Notes: generated from the letters alone by a model not told the origin. Shown: positions 52,301-63,500, numbered from the stretch's first letter. The stretch: DNA of 64,000 bases from Sialis fuliginosa (GCA_961205875.1 OY540813.1:17951001-18015000); one strand, 5' to 3'. Numbers and translations: made by a program.

Positions 52301-55300
52301 GCCAAGTATTTATTAAATACGTAAATTTGCGAGTACAGTAAAATAAGCAAGGCTGGTGATAATGGTATCAAAAACAAGAAATTATTCAATTTCAGGATTT
52401 AAGAGTTTAGTATAACAATACCTTAGTCGCTTATAATTTAAGTAGCAGTTATTGTGTTTTATTCATTAAAATGGTAATTAAATATAAGCAGTTAACAAAG
52501 GGATTATTTTTTATTATTATGAATTTTATATTATACATAAAATCCATTATGATGAAATTAAATTTTAAACATGAAAATGGTTGTTGATGAAAAATTATGT
52601 TTATAAAGATTTAGATTAATTTATGTAAAAAAAAATGTCGTAGATTATTTTTTATTTTTATTATTTAATATTTTAATACGATTTGTTATGTATTAAAGAT
52701 GATAAAAAAATCTATTAAAAATACACAAAAATATTTTGATGACTATAACTACTATAAAAGACAGTAAAATAATATGAATTTAGTGCTTACAAATTGTTTT
52801 TTCTTCGGTGTCAGTAAAAAATCCTCACACATTTTAGAAACCGAAAAATAGTTCACTCATAATAAATGTTTCTTATATTTGCATTATAGACCTTGCCTAA
52901 TCATAAGTTATATTAATAATCGGGTTTTGATCTATTTTTATTCATACGAACAAATGAAATTCAAAAATAAATAAATAGACAATTAATGAACTTTATGACA
53001 GACACTGTTTCTCTTTCTATTTGAAAAATGTTTTACAATAGAACATTGATGTAGTTTAAAATTCAAATTTGATATTTTTGACATGGCCGGTATTGAAAAT
53101 ATATGAACCAATTTATTATCTAATACAAAAAATTTTTAAAATCCAATAAATCGGTACTCTAAATAAAAAAGTCTACCCAAAACATTATACTTAAACCGAA
53201 CATTATCAAAAATGACGGATATTTATTTATCGCGAAAATTTTGTTTTTGTTTTTGTTAAATTTAGTATTTTTACCGAAACTAAATAAATTTTATACCTTT
53301 CCCAGATAATACATTAAACAACATCTAGTAAACAAAACGCGACATTCCGGCGATAGTTTCGTCTCTCTCTAACTCCAAATCCATTCCAGCATCGCCGGAC
53401 AAAATTAGTTTTTCTTTGTACAGTGACTTTATAATGAGTACGTGGCCAAAGTATTACATGGTTTTAGTCATTGTGGGTAAAGAAAATTCAAGCAATTTCA
53501 AGGTTCTTCGCGTTTCAAAAAGTTGTAATTTCTTTTTCTTTTGTTACATCGTCACTCGCAATTTTTATGTAAAAAAAACTATCGAGATAATAAAGTTTAA
53601 TTTTCAATGGTAAAATTGCAGTTTGAAGAGTAATTAAAATATTATATAGATTATAGAATCACTGTTGTTCTGTACAACTGCCAGCTATGCCTTTGATTCC
53701 AATGCATATTTTTATTAAATTTATTATTCTTAAATAAAATTTTTGACAGCTATTCTCTAGTATAATTAATAAAAAAGTGCATTGCAATAGTGAATAGATT
53801 GGATTTAAACGAATAGTTTGTGAACTGATTTTGAGTTTTTGACACATATACTATGTTTGTTCAAAAACAGAGGAAATATTTACACGGGGGAAATTATTAA
53901 ATGAAAATTATAATTATAACTAGTAAATATAACTGAAAATAAATGTTTGTTTTATTTTATATATTTTCAAGTTTATTTACATTTTATAATAGTGTTAATA
54001 AAATAATAATTTTTGAATTTCATGAATATTTACAATGTACATAATTTTATTTTATTAAATAGACAAATAGAAGTATGTTTTTTTGATAATTTGGATTAAT
54101 TTTAGTTTTGTTTCATTACTATCTGATTTAAATGTAATATATTTATTTAATTGTTTTTGTCTTTGGTCTATTTAACTTTCAATATAAATACCAAAAATCT
54201 ATAAAAGCATTTTCAACCTAGTTGTTGATTATAAAACCAAAGAAAGGATTTTTACAAGTGCATGAAATAAAAACCCTTCCTTCTGAAAAGTGTAAATTTA
54301 TTGTGTTTTATGTACATTAAAAATAAGTGTGTCCCAAAACACATGAAAGTATTTTAATAAAAATGGAATGTGTTAGTTTGTCTCAATAATATTATTAATC
54401 AAATAAGTGAATTTATAATCAATGTTTTTTACACGTCGATAAAACTTTTACGTTTTTAGAGTTTCGTAGATCTTACTTTGTTATCCGTCCAGCCGTCATG
54501 TATAAGTAAGAAACTTAAGATGGAAAAAAATTATTTCTTTAAAATTTTTATTTTATAAAATCTAGCACATTTACAGATGTTCAAATGGTTTTAAAAACTA
54601 TTTCATTTTATACTCTTTCAAAAAACCTACCATAATAACTGCATGAATATGCTATTTTTGTTAAAAAAATTTCTTTTATCTCAGAATAAATAAGATTTTT
54701 TAATTTTTTCGATCGTAGTATGCTATTTTAAATAACTCATTAAAAACGTGATGCGATATTAAAAAAAAAATTATTATACACATTGGACAGTGTAACATCT
54801 ACTCCTGTGCAAAGGATGATCCTGTCCATTGAGTATAAAAAATTATTTGAAAAGTATCACATTTTTAATGACTTATTTAGAATAGTAAAAAAAGTAAGTT
54901 TTTTTAACAAAAAAGCCAGTTTATGTAGGTAATATATATGGAGCAGTTTTTTTGAACCAGTTGAACATATGTAAGTGTGCTAGATTTTATAAAATTATTT
55001 AAAAAAAATAATTTTATCAAAGTTAAAAACTGCAGTAATTTTTTTTTGTTATTAATTAATTTTATTTTGATCTGATTGTTTAGCATAAACATTTGAGTAA
55101 TACAAAAATCATGTTTAAAAAATATAGGCTCTTTAACTTTTGAACTTTTGCGACATGTATAAATCTGGGTTCTTAAAAAGATACAAAAATGGCCGATATA
55201 ACAAAAACTGTTGCACTTTGTTAGGTGTATTTGCTTAAATTACTTCCAAATGACTCATTCTACCTTTCTTCAAAATATTCGTATCGCTGAACCAAACACC

Positions 55301-58300
55301 CTGTATATATTTATTATTTGCATTCCTTTATCTTAAATGTAAGAGAAAGGCAAATTATCCACGTACTCAGAAGGTTTCTACGAAACTCTAAGAACATACA
55401 CCCATTAAATTGTTGAATATTTGCATAATTGGGACACATTTCCAATTAAAACCATCTACATGAAAAAAAACTTATTTAATAATAATTTGTTATTTTGAGA
55501 AATAACTAACTTTCAATAAACAATCTACGAACGCATGAACTGAATTATATGTTATAATACATGCATGTTGTTTTTGAACACACAGTACGTGTAAGTAAAC
55601 TCAAAATCTGTTGACAAGAAAACACCGACCGCTGATGCACGACTAACAGTGAACGAACCAAATGGACGGTCATCTAGAGTATTCTAGAGGTTTCCACCGT
55701 ATCAATTATCCAGAAACATGAAGTTGCTATGTATATGTACACGTGAAAATATATGCAAAACATGTATAGAGTTTAAATTAGTCTGTGGTTTAATAGTTGC
55801 TCGAAATTAAGATATTGTTGATTGGTGTTATGATATTATGAAAAAAATAATTGAAAAAATTATAAGAAAACATTCCAAAAATAACAAACGGATGAATTCA
55901 AAACTTACGTGCATATGGATACTTCATTTATTATTAAGTATTCTCCTAATGAAATTAATAAATTTTTTTATAAAATGATAGAAAATCAACAAATAATATA
56001 TTTAAAGCTGCAGTTCAAACTTACTAATTTAATGCAGTTTTAATTTGAATAAGTGAAAAGTCACTTAAGTTATAAACTTATAAATCTGTTTGTGAATATC
56101 AATTTTTTTTCTGCATTATACGCTATGCAATATTTAAACATCGCTTTGTTAATTCTGATTAATATTTTTTTATATATATTATTAGTGTAAGGGTATTTCA
56201 CAAATTCGTCAAAAATCCCTAATTTCTAAATTATTGACACCAATCAGACAATTTAAACATTATTCGACATGAGGTCTTCATTTATATATTTTTATTTGTT
56301 TTAAAATGAATGCTCTTGATATAGAAATGATCCGCCTTCTCTAATATTAAATTTCTTCAGTTCCTCAAATATTTTGATCAAGAATATAAAAATGAATTTA
56401 TCATGTCATGAGATGAAATCCGACTCTGGATAAGAGATACGTGTGGCGCTGTCCTAAGGTTCACCTTAAAACCGTCATACGTCCAACTTCCTAACTTCAA
56501 AACGCAGGTTTGTACGTCGTACGGGAAAAACTCAACGTCTATCGAACAGGAGGATTTATAGACAGCCGGTGGCTGCCACACGACAACGCCCGAGCTGTAC
56601 ACAGTTGCTTTGGTCATCAACGTTACCTCGTAGTTTCCATCTGCGCTGCAACCAAACCCTAAGTCAGAGTCTAGTTGGTTTACTAACTCCGACCCGCGCG
56701 AGCTGGCATCAATTTATGTGTATCTCAGAAATATAACACGAGTTAAAATTAAATAATTCAAATTAAGTTTTAAATAAAGTGCCAAAAAATATATTATATT
56801 ACTTACTAAAAAAATTTTATCGGTCATTTTGAAATGGAAGTCTAAATTTTCCAGGAGGAGCAAAAAACCTTTTAACAGAAGAAATATTTTTCATTTTCTA
56901 TGGCCAACTGAGTGTATACCGGGTAGTCTATAGTCTATTTAAATTGAGATAAGAAAATATCTCAAAAACTAAAGTTTTTTAGAAAAAATGTTTAGTACAA
57001 AAGTTTCAGGGTTTGGAGGGAAAAATCAATGAAGGTAAAATTTTTGACTTGGAGTTGAGGTTTCAAAGGCATTTTTTTTAAATGGAAACCTATTTTTTGC
57101 GTATTAGTATTTATCAAAAAAAAAATAAAAATAAAACTTTTGTCTGAAAAGTTTTTTCAAAAATCTCAATTTTAACTTTTTTTATTAAAAAAATAACAAT
57201 TTGAATTTCTTTCCATTAAAAATCCTTTAAATTGAATAGATCCGTAAACACGTAAAATTAATTATAATAAATAATAATTTCAGAATTTTTTAATAAAAAA
57301 TAATAATAATAAAAAATTGTCCTTTAAAATTTTTTGATTTTCCCCTTTCTAACCTTGAATCTTTTGTACCAAACATTTTTCTTGGAAAACCTTAGTATTC
57401 GAGATATTTATTTGTTTCAATTTAAATATGATGGCTAAGAAAAATGAATATGGCTCATTTAATCCAGAATCATGTGCATTTACCCACAGCTTTATAAAAT
57501 GTCAAAAAATAAATTTTTCGAAAAATTGAATCGATTCAATTATTCCTCGCTTCGTCAAGGTAAATGAGTGAATGCTTGGCAAATAAGAAGCATTTCGACT
57601 CGTTCTATCCTATTGCTTAAAACGCGGCAGTGTATCAAAGATTCCATGATACAGCGGAATTTTAAGTGTCTTATTTGATACTCCAGCATGTTTTTAAGAT
57701 ATGGGATAGAACGTGCGTCGAAACGCTTCTTATTTGCCATGTTTTTTTTTATCTTACCTACTGTGGAATTTAACATCAGAAAACTTCCTTATATATAAAG
57801 GTTGTATTACAGTTTTAACATCCGTACACATTTATTTATTATAATTTAAAAATTTTGTGAATACTGCCTAATCTTTAAGGTTGATATTTGTATCGGAATC
57901 ATCAAAAAGACTTAACAAAAGAAATATCAAAAATAGTGTGAAATTAAATAAATTTAGAAGCATAACAAACTTATTCTTTTTGTGTTTTCGAAATTTAATA
58001 ATGCTTATTTGACGCATGAAAAAATTCAAGGGAAAACAATGTTAGATAAAAAAAGAACACGATGTTGAGAAGGTAACAATTTTAAATTAATGTTTCATTC
58101 AATTTCAATTATAAAGCACAAATCAGAAATATAAAAATCAATATTCTATAATTCTAAATCATTTTATTTATTGATTATATTCATATAACTAGAATATATG
58201 AATAATGTATAATTATAAGATTATAATATAAATCGAATATGCAGATTAACAATTTCTTTATTATGAAAATAAGCATATAATAATTCAAGTTAACACACTA

Positions 58301-60557
58301 TGACAAATTATATACACTTCTTTTTGAAAAGTATGACAAAGTATAGAACGCAATAATTGCGAGTAGAAATTATTATGTGACATCACTTTTGACACTTTAA
58401 TGAAAAAGATTTTAGCCCCAGACTACAATTGCTAGCGTACTTAACGCTGGCGAAAATTTCAGCTTTTATTAATGTTCTTTTCTTTGCTTAAAGAAGATGA
58501 AAAAATTTGTAACAGGAAAGTAGCATTAATAATAAATGTTAGTATATTAATTTATACATTATTAAATATGTAAAAACAATTTGATATTTTATTATAGTTT
58601 GAATATATGTATAGAAATTAAAAAAAAACAACAACTTTATAGGTAAAAGCTATAAACCCAACTTCATTTGTAGTCTTCTTGATGATATAGATTATAGATT
58701 ATTGGTTATAGATTCATAGGTGATTCATTTAGTAAATAGTGATTTTTGTCTCTTGAATGTAATATTTATTGGTGTATTTATTTGCAAAAACCCCAAGTAA
58801 GTAAAATTTTAGTTTATTTAAATGAAATTAATAATATCCATACCTAAATCTTAAAGTACATTCGAGACTAAAATTTTAAAAATATAGAGAGAAAATTATT
58901 ATTTGCTAAGAAAATAATTGCACTTTGGGAGAGTCGATAGTTAAATAATTTATTTCTTTTTTCTATTAAATTTTACTTTAATAATACATGAACTTCTTTT
59001 ATTATGTTTCGTACAAGAAATTTATCATGTAACAACACAGTATGTATATATTTCTGAGATATCTTACTTACGCCACACTCTTCGGAAAATAAGAAGAAGA
59101 TATCAGACTGGTCTTATGGTAGTTACGTGAATAGAATAATATAATTTTTTGCGTTATAAGATCGCTATATTAGAGTACCTTATTTTAAAGTATTGTTTTT
59201 AAATCGGTTTTGATATTGTATAATATATTTTCTGTTAACCAAAACATTTTATAAATGCCTTGTTCAATCAATATTACACTATATTCAAAACCATTGAAAT
59301 TATTTTATACTTGATATAATTATCATTTATTTATTATATTTTGCAAAATATGAATTTATTTATGCAATAGTTTATTTTTATATTTATATATTTATTAGTT
59401 ATTTTTTTAGTAGATTTATTAATTATTTAATTTATTTCACAACGCTTCGATAAAAATAATAATAAAATAATAAAAATTGAAAAACAGAAATGTAGCTGAA
59501 ATATTAAACATAGTTATTAGTGTAGATTTATATTGTTGTAATGTAAAAACATGTAAATTTAAAAAATGCATACAGAAAAAAAACATTTCGTTTTTATTCA
59601 AGTTTTCATTGCATTTTGCATTTTTTCAAAAACAATGATAGTAAACAACAAAATTCAGACGAACCATATAAAATAAATAAATATCAATATTAAATATATT
59701 TTTAAATGTTTATGTAAAATAATTTTGAAAAATATGCCAAATAAAATTCCAGTATTAAAAATATCTTAACTGCTAAACATAAAGTAAATACATGTTGTGG
59801 TACTTGTAAAAAATTGAAATGTTAAGAGGGAGTAAAAAAAGAAGAAAAGAAACATATCAAAATAAATTTCAATTATTTAAAATAATTTTAAATATCTGAA
59901 TAATACAAAGTGTGGATTGTAATATATACACGTATTTGTGAAATGTATTTTGATTTAAATGTTTCTTATTTGCAAGTAGATATTTAAGTGATACGTTTTT
60001 GATTGAAGTTATGTAAATGCACTATTATATGTGAATCAACTTAAGCGTGATGAGTAAACTACTGAAGCATACATATATATGTTTTATCTATGGTAAAGGA
60101 AATGTACTTGGATTGTATGAATTCACGAAATATTATTTTATTTACAAACAATAGTTCCTGAGTGGAAGTTAATATTTATAATATATGCAATGTGCACAAA
60201 AATAGTTAAAATTAAATTAATTTGAATATTTCGTGAATCATAAATGATATCAAATAAAACCTAAGATTGTCGAATGCAATGAAAACCCAAACATCTACTC
60301 GAAATGAAAATATAAATAATAATAATAATACAATAACGATATACAGAACATGATGAAACCGTGCATGTGGTCTCACCTTGAATCCATCGTACGTCCAACT
60401 ACCAAACTTAAGTACACAAGTCTGCTCGTCAAATGGAAAATACTCTACGTCAATCTCGCAAGATGATTTGTAAATAGCCGGGGGCTTCCACTCGACCAGG
60501 CCCTGGTGATAGATGGTTGCCTTGGTCGCGAGAGTCACCTCGAAGTTACCGTCAGCG
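34185..60557 (-). CDS. nAChRalpha4: nicotinic acetylcholine receptor alpha subunit, probable alpha4, 5' part outside window
   Basis: This is a ligand-gated cation channel subunit acting in the neuronal plasma membrane at cholinergic synapses. The coding parts in order on the minus strand are 60557-60377 or 56645-56465, then 47529-47414, 44931-44763, 42662-42526, 40607-40461, 39524-39381, 38240-37955 and 34376-34185. All joins keep frame, and about 456 residues are present. Visible hallmarks are the 13-residue Cys-loop (twice, in alternative exons), GSWTYDGFK (loop B), YTCCDEPY (vicinal cysteines that define alpha subunits), M1 to M4, and a variable cytoplasmic loop. The signal peptide and loops D and A are missing because exons 1-3 lie past 64000. 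The call as alpha4 rests on the duplicated exon 4, known for insect alpha4. The family call is certain; the paralogue call is about 75% sure. Confidence 0.93.
34377..37954 (-). other. nAChR intron 10
   Basis: This is a 3.6-kb phase 0 intron. It holds the partial mariner-like element at 36218 and AT-rich DNA with long A and T runs near 37180-37390. No further exon was seen. Confidence 0.8.
36218..36450. mobile_element. partial copy of the 15710-16280 MITE family
   Basis: It starts TACAGTGTGTCCCAGGATAG and matches the left arm, then the centre (TATTTTATTGTAAAGTGAAAAGTA type), of the copy at 15710. The right arm is missing. Confidence 0.6.
37955..38240 (-). CDS. nAChRalpha4: nAChR exon 10 (cytoplasmic loop with Val/Gly repeat, MA helix)
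   Basis: The acceptor ctttcag precedes 38240 and the donor gtatgt follows 37955. It completes Ser and encodes 95 codons. It has an acidic start ([15 protein letters not shown]), then a low-complexity Val/Gly run made by a degenerate six-base repeat (GGTGTA type, about 38090-38145). It ends with the conserved [18 protein letters not shown] and [18 protein letters not shown], the amphipathic MA helix before M4. Phase is 1 to 0. Plus-strand frames here are antisense shadows. Confidence 0.95.
38757..39215 (+). repeat. interspersed repeat (family C), copy 1
   Basis: It shares with 46590-47215 the CATGTCTGTC start, a TCGAGAAC(G)GTAGA-type middle, and the tail TTAGATTTAGATTGAAATTG...ATGGTTAACCAATG. 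It lies in nAChR intron 9. Confidence 0.6.
39381..39524 (-). CDS. nAChRalpha4: nAChR exon 9 (variable cytoplasmic loop)
   Basis: The acceptor aactatag precedes 39524 and the donor gtaagt follows 39381. It completes Arg and encodes 47 codons plus two bases: [18 protein letters not shown], then [18 protein letters not shown] and [11 protein letters not shown]. This is the poorly conserved part of the M3-M4 loop, rich in Ser, Pro and Tyr, where phosphorylation commonly occurs in the family. It is supported mainly by its splice sites, phase, and open frame of coding character. Confidence 0.9.
39951..40173. mobile_element. short TIR element in nAChR intron 8
   Basis: The ends TAAGGGTTGATCTAGATTC...AATCGAGTCGATTTCGG and CCGAGGCCGACTCGATAGTC...GACCCTAA are imperfect inverted repeats; no coding. 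Confidence 0.5.
40461..40607 (-). CDS. nAChRalpha4: nAChR exon 8 (end of M3, start of cytoplasmic loop)
   Basis: The acceptor tattacag precedes 40607 and the donor gtaagt follows 40461. It completes a Ser codon and encodes 48 codons plus two bases: [18 protein letters not shown], then [18 protein letters not shown] and [12 protein letters not shown]. The HFRSP and APWVKRVF stretches are the conserved start of the M3-M4 loop (MX helix). Confidence 0.96.
41183..41484. mobile_element. TA-flanked MITE in nAChR intron 7
   Basis: TATAGTCTGTTTCATTTAAG at the left is mirrored at the right by CTTAAATGAAACAGACTATA, with inverted repeats of about 25 bp. The length is near 300 bp. The open frame across its left end (41157-41342) is not a gene. 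Confidence 0.7.
41747..42256. mobile_element. foldback element in nAChR intron 7
   Basis: The arms TACCCTGGGG...GCGAAATTTCGCTTCAAGCC and GCTCGAAGCGAAATTTTGCG...ACCAGGGTA mirror each other for about 100 bp. The chance frame 41766-42005 lies inside. Confidence 0.65.
42526..42662 (-). CDS. nAChRalpha4: nAChR exon 7 (M2 pore helix and first half of M3)
   Basis: The acceptor gttacag precedes 42662 and the donor gtatgt follows 42526. It encodes 45 codons plus two bases: [20 protein letters not shown] (M2), then [18 protein letters not shown] and AMILVSI (M3). Counting from Lys 0', position 9' is Ile and 12' is His, with Glu at 20'. Vertebrate alpha7 has Leu 9' and Thr 12'. The substitutions may be normal for this insect subfamily; I cannot check that here. 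Confidence 0.96.
42663..44762 (-). other. nAChR intron 6
   Basis: This is a 2.1-kb phase 0 intron with the decayed mariner transposase fragment at 43455-43960. The rest is AT-rich without recognised features. Confidence 0.8.
43455..43960 (-). pseudogene. decayed Tc1/mariner transposase fragment
   Basis: On the minus strand, a short frame closing at 43594-43592 contains [15 protein letters not shown], then [17 protein letters not shown]. This corresponds to the region around the second catalytic Asp in mariner transposases (family pattern: HPPYSPDLAPSDFHLF); here the Asp positions read Asn and Glu. The adjacent upstream piece [11 protein letters not shown] is in a different frame, and stops interrupt the downstream part. 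It is therefore a frameshifted, catalytically dead relic. It lies in nAChR intron 6. Confidence 0.6.
44763..44931 (-). CDS. nAChRalpha4: nAChR exon 6 (loop C with YTCC, M1)
   Basis: The acceptor ttctctag precedes 44931 and the donor gtaagt follows 44763. It completes Arg and then encodes 56 codons: [18 protein letters not shown], then [18 protein letters not shown] (start of M1) and [15 protein letters not shown]. The adjacent cysteines of YTCC mark an alpha subunit. The GEK at the end is the cytoplasmic lip of the pore (Glu -1', Lys 0'). Confidence 0.96.
46590..47215 (+). repeat. interspersed repeat (family C), copy 2
   Basis: It has a GTCTGTCTGTCCGTGTG microsatellite start and a G-rich middle (gggggaggggtgacacccc near 46780). 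It ends in a tail shared with 38757-39215. It carries the 4 x 20-bp tandem array at 47001-47080. Confidence 0.6.
47001..47080. repeat. four tandem 20-bp units
   Basis: The units of the type TAAATGTCATTTTGACGTTT start at 47001, 47021, 47041 and 47061, with one to three changes each. Confidence 0.85.
47414..47529 (-). CDS. nAChRalpha4: nAChR exon 5 (loop F region, beta8-beta9)
   Basis: The acceptor tacatag precedes 47529 and the donor gtaact follows 47414. It encodes 38 codons plus two bases in phase 0 to 2: [18 protein letters not shown], then [20 protein letters not shown]. It joins cleanly to either version of exon 4 after the GFK residues. The residue split across the next intron is Arg (AG plus G). 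Confidence 0.95.
48150..48350 (+). repeat. family B repeat fragment
   Basis: Matches 12090-12330 in order: ATGTTCCGAAGGAAA, ATCGTGTCCGAGAGAA, a TGTGTGTCTGTCTGG run, then ACACCGATTTGAAT. It is shortened. Confidence 0.6.
49210..49741. mobile_element. TIR element of about 530 bp in nAChR intron 4
   Basis: The ends CGTTTACACAGCGCTG and CAGCGCTGTAAACG, followed inward by CCGGTTTTACTGTAACCGAT and its mirror, form inverted repeats of about 55 bp. Internal inverted pieces (cccggtttagttatgct / agcataactaaacctg) are also present. No transposase is seen. Confidence 0.7.
56465..56645 (-). CDS. nAChRalpha4: nAChR alternative exon 4' (downstream copy)
   Basis: On the minus strand the acceptor ggttgcag precedes 56645 and the donor gtgaac follows 56465. 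The length (181 nt) and entry and exit phases match the upstream copy exactly. The residues read [18 protein letters not shown], then [11 protein letters not shown], then the Cys-loop with [10 protein letters not shown], then [10 protein letters not shown]. The agonist-contacting loop B segment is identical in both copies, while loop E and the Cys-loop differ. Choosing between them should change agonist response or assembly without removing the binding site (inference). It lies 3.7 kb after the other copy and 8.9 kb before exon 5. Confidence 0.96.
56646..60376 (-). other. spacer between alternative exons 4 and 4'
   Basis: 3.7 kb of AT-rich DNA with the hairpin at 57577-57739. No third exon copy was seen. 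Confidence 0.7.
57577..57739. repeat. 163-bp hairpin between alternative exons 4 and 4'
   Basis: The arms of about 64 nt (TGGCAAATAAGAAGC...GTATCAAA) pair with few mismatches around a 34-nt loop. The minus-strand frame at 57555-57776 simply runs through it. It could be a small MITE or a transcribed hairpin; nothing decides this. Confidence 0.7.
60377..60557 (-). CDS. nAChRalpha4: nAChR alternative exon 4 (upstream copy, loop E, Cys-loop, loop B)
   Basis: On the minus strand the acceptor ttacag precedes 60557 and the donor gtgaga follows 60377. The single leading base completes a codon from exon 3; 60 codons follow. They read [18 protein letters not shown], then [11 protein letters not shown], then the Cys-loop with [10 protein letters not shown], then GSWTYDGFK. 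It ends in phase 0. It differs from the copy at 56465-56645 at 14 of 60 residues by my count, chiefly in the loop E region and inside the Cys-loop (CEID against CSID, FDEQ against YDVQ). It is likely mutually exclusive with that copy, since both are 181 nt, not a multiple of three. Confidence 0.96.
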
Positions 60558-63500
60558 CTGTAAGCGAATTAACCACAACACACCAGCAACCGACAACGAG
60601 TAACCACCTATCGCTCGCTCTCTGTCTCTCTACCACATACGCACGCATTCGCACACACTCGAATGTACTCGTATGCACGAGTCGAAGATAAGTATACAGT
60701 ATGTTCATGGATAGGTAATGTGTTTACATAACAGTGCTTCTCTTTTAGATATAAACTCGAACGGAATGGAATGTGGAATACATTCACGGATAGGGAATAT
60801 TATAAAATATGTTAAAAAGAATATAAACTCGTATGAATTGGCATGTACACATATGTACGAATATACGACAAAATGAAATGGCAGTGTAACTTATATTACG
60901 GTGACTCTATTTTTCTTTTAAGAACCGTATGAATTCTTGTGTTTTATATATTGAAGAGATACAGGAACCATATATTTTTGTAATATATTTATAGTAAAGT
61001 TATACTTTCTTTTCGTTTTTTCCCTTTTTCCTTTTAACCGGTATAAACAATTGTATAAACATGGTTAGAATCGGTAGCAATTTGCGGAAAATAAGAAAAA
61101 ACATTGTTGGGTCAAAACGCTATATATTTAAGACTTTAAGGTTCTTGTTCACTACTGCTCTGCTAAGCAAAAATATGGTATCTGCATTTAGATGAAAGTA
61201 GAGAAAATTCAGTTTATATTTTTAAATTGTTTCCTTGCATTTAATACTTGCTAAAAATTATAAATAAAGGTTTTATCTAAAGTATTTTCTTTAGATGAAT
61301 TCATTTTTTAAATAATAAATGTGATAGAATGAATATTTCCTATTAAAAAAGCGCAGATAAAATTTTACAGATTTGTAAGCCCACTGATTTTACTAAGCTA
61401 TTTTACTGTAACTACTCTTTACTTACAATTAGACATATACTCATGGTATCTGCACGCAAAAAATACCTAGTAATGTATAGTTACATGAAAATGGCTTACA
61501 ATTAGTAAAGTTTTTAAATATGGTTTATATTAATTTCTAAAAATTAAAAGAAATGAACCAATTTTTGTCACATTATCAATAGATTATTAAAAGTTAGCTT
61601 ATCAATAATTCTTAGTACACTGCAGATACAACAATATAGTCTAGTAACTCAGCTTCAAATGCTGATAACAGTAAATAAAAAAAGTTATTTTTATTAGAAA
61701 AAACAATTATATCCACTATATTTAACACTAGTAAGACGCAGGAAGATATAGATAATGCCATTTTGTGCTTAACTCAATTTTGACAAAACGGCCAGATACC
61801 ACATTTGTGCTTAGCATGGAAGACTACTACTATGACGGGATTAAAATTATATTATTCTCTGTACAGTAACTATAATATCTGTGAATATGGTTTTTTCCTT
61901 AAAACCTGAAGAGACTAACTGAAAATGAAAATACATTACCCTTATTATTTAAAAATAAATATTACATTTAAAAAATTAAAATAAAAAACACAAACAAATC
62001 ACATATAATACTCCATGCACTAAGAATGTCACACATAATAAAAAATAAATAAAACGATAAATTAAAATTAGTCGAAAAACTCTTTAAACCTAGAGAGCTG
62101 AAACTTGTCATTATTTGCATAATACATTTATTTAAAATGACTGTTATATAAAACGGTCACAGTCTGTGGTCATATACAACAAAATTTTTTTGAGAATTAT
62201 AGAAAAGAATGTGAATATTCTTTAATGGTGGCAGATGTCAGTCTTCTCCCTTCCTGCTGCTCGAAAGCTTGAATAGAAAATTGGCACGGGCAGATTCAGT
62301 GGCGGTTCGTAATGTAAAACAGATGGACGTCGATTCCACTTGATTTTGCCGCACGCCGATATAAAATTATGTTAAAATCATTCGTATACCGAGTTGGTAG
62401 TTTTAAGTGTATGTCTGTTTGTCTTCTAGAACTAGAAACCTGAGATTTGGCATTATTATAATAAATGGTGAACCTTGATTTCTAAAAATATAATTTTCAG
62501 TTTTTGGTACTTTTTAAAAAGGGAAAATGGATTACCAAACAAATATAATAAAAGCTGACAATTCAAGAATTTTTCAATATGTAAAACGTTTTGTTATTAT
62601 TAAAATATCATTTAACAATTAAAAAATATCGTAAAATATTTGTCCTCATCTCTGAAAGCAATGTGATGCCGGAATCACAAAAAAAATATCAGCAATTATC
62701 GCATTTACGTATTTTAAAAAACATGCTACGTATTTGTTAAAAAACAAAATTAGGAATAATGCTAATTGGTTTTTAATTTTCTTAAAAGTTTTTAATCTAC
62801 GATATAGGACAATAGTACACGATACTCAACTGGCATTTGATTTTTTAATCGCTATATACCAAGTAAATATCACGGAAAGAGGATATTAAAAAATTAAGTA
62901 CACCTTCGTATACTGTATTCTTTTATAGTAGTGGCTACACGAACTTTTTTACTTTTTTATACCCATTTATATGGAATATACATACATATAGTATAAGTAA
63001 AGTATTGTTAGGTTAGGTTACAAAAATCAAATAGAAATTGCTTTTAACACAAGCCACTAGTCAGAATATCTCTATACAGAGTTCAGAATTATATTAATAT
63101 GTTTATAATTCGAAGGCTATATTAAAATTACCTTACTAAAATTAATCAACAACGTAACACATTATCAAAAGCTTAATAATGGGCAGCACTCTATAGAGGC
63201 AGTTTAATTTTCTTGAGCTTTAAAGCAATTTCTATATGATAATAATGTCAAACGGTACATATTTTTTTATGGTGGAGGTGCAATGTAAAATATAATTACA
63301 TTCTTCTTTGAAATTCTAGTGAAGACCCTCATACACTTTTGGGTTTACCATTTAAATCTTTAAGGTTAAAAATGAGAGTGTATGGAAGCCTTTAATTCTA
63401 TTTAAAAATCAAATAATTAATTAATTTTCAAACATTGTAAAATTTCAATGTAAAAAAAATAATAGTAAAGAAACACGAATAACTTTTTTTTTCTTAGAAC

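Larger units (their letters stand above)
47530..56464 (-). other. nAChR intron 4 (from alternative exon 4' to exon 5)
   Basis: This is an 8.9-kb intron, largely AT-rich. Recognised pieces are the family B fragment at 48150, the TIR element at 49210-49741, a small hairpin at about 50761-50799 (ACTTGAAGCA/TGCTTCAAGT), and a relative of the 19129 palindrome near 51674. No further alternative exon 4 copy was found. Confidence 0.75.

Noticed and set aside
60506..60691. 61-codon plus-strand frame
   Set aside because: Antisense to exon 4 and its intron; low-complexity Thr/Ser content follows from the purine-rich intron tract.
63007..63022. TTAGG-like repeats (insect telomere motif)
   Set aside because: Only about three partial units; common by chance.
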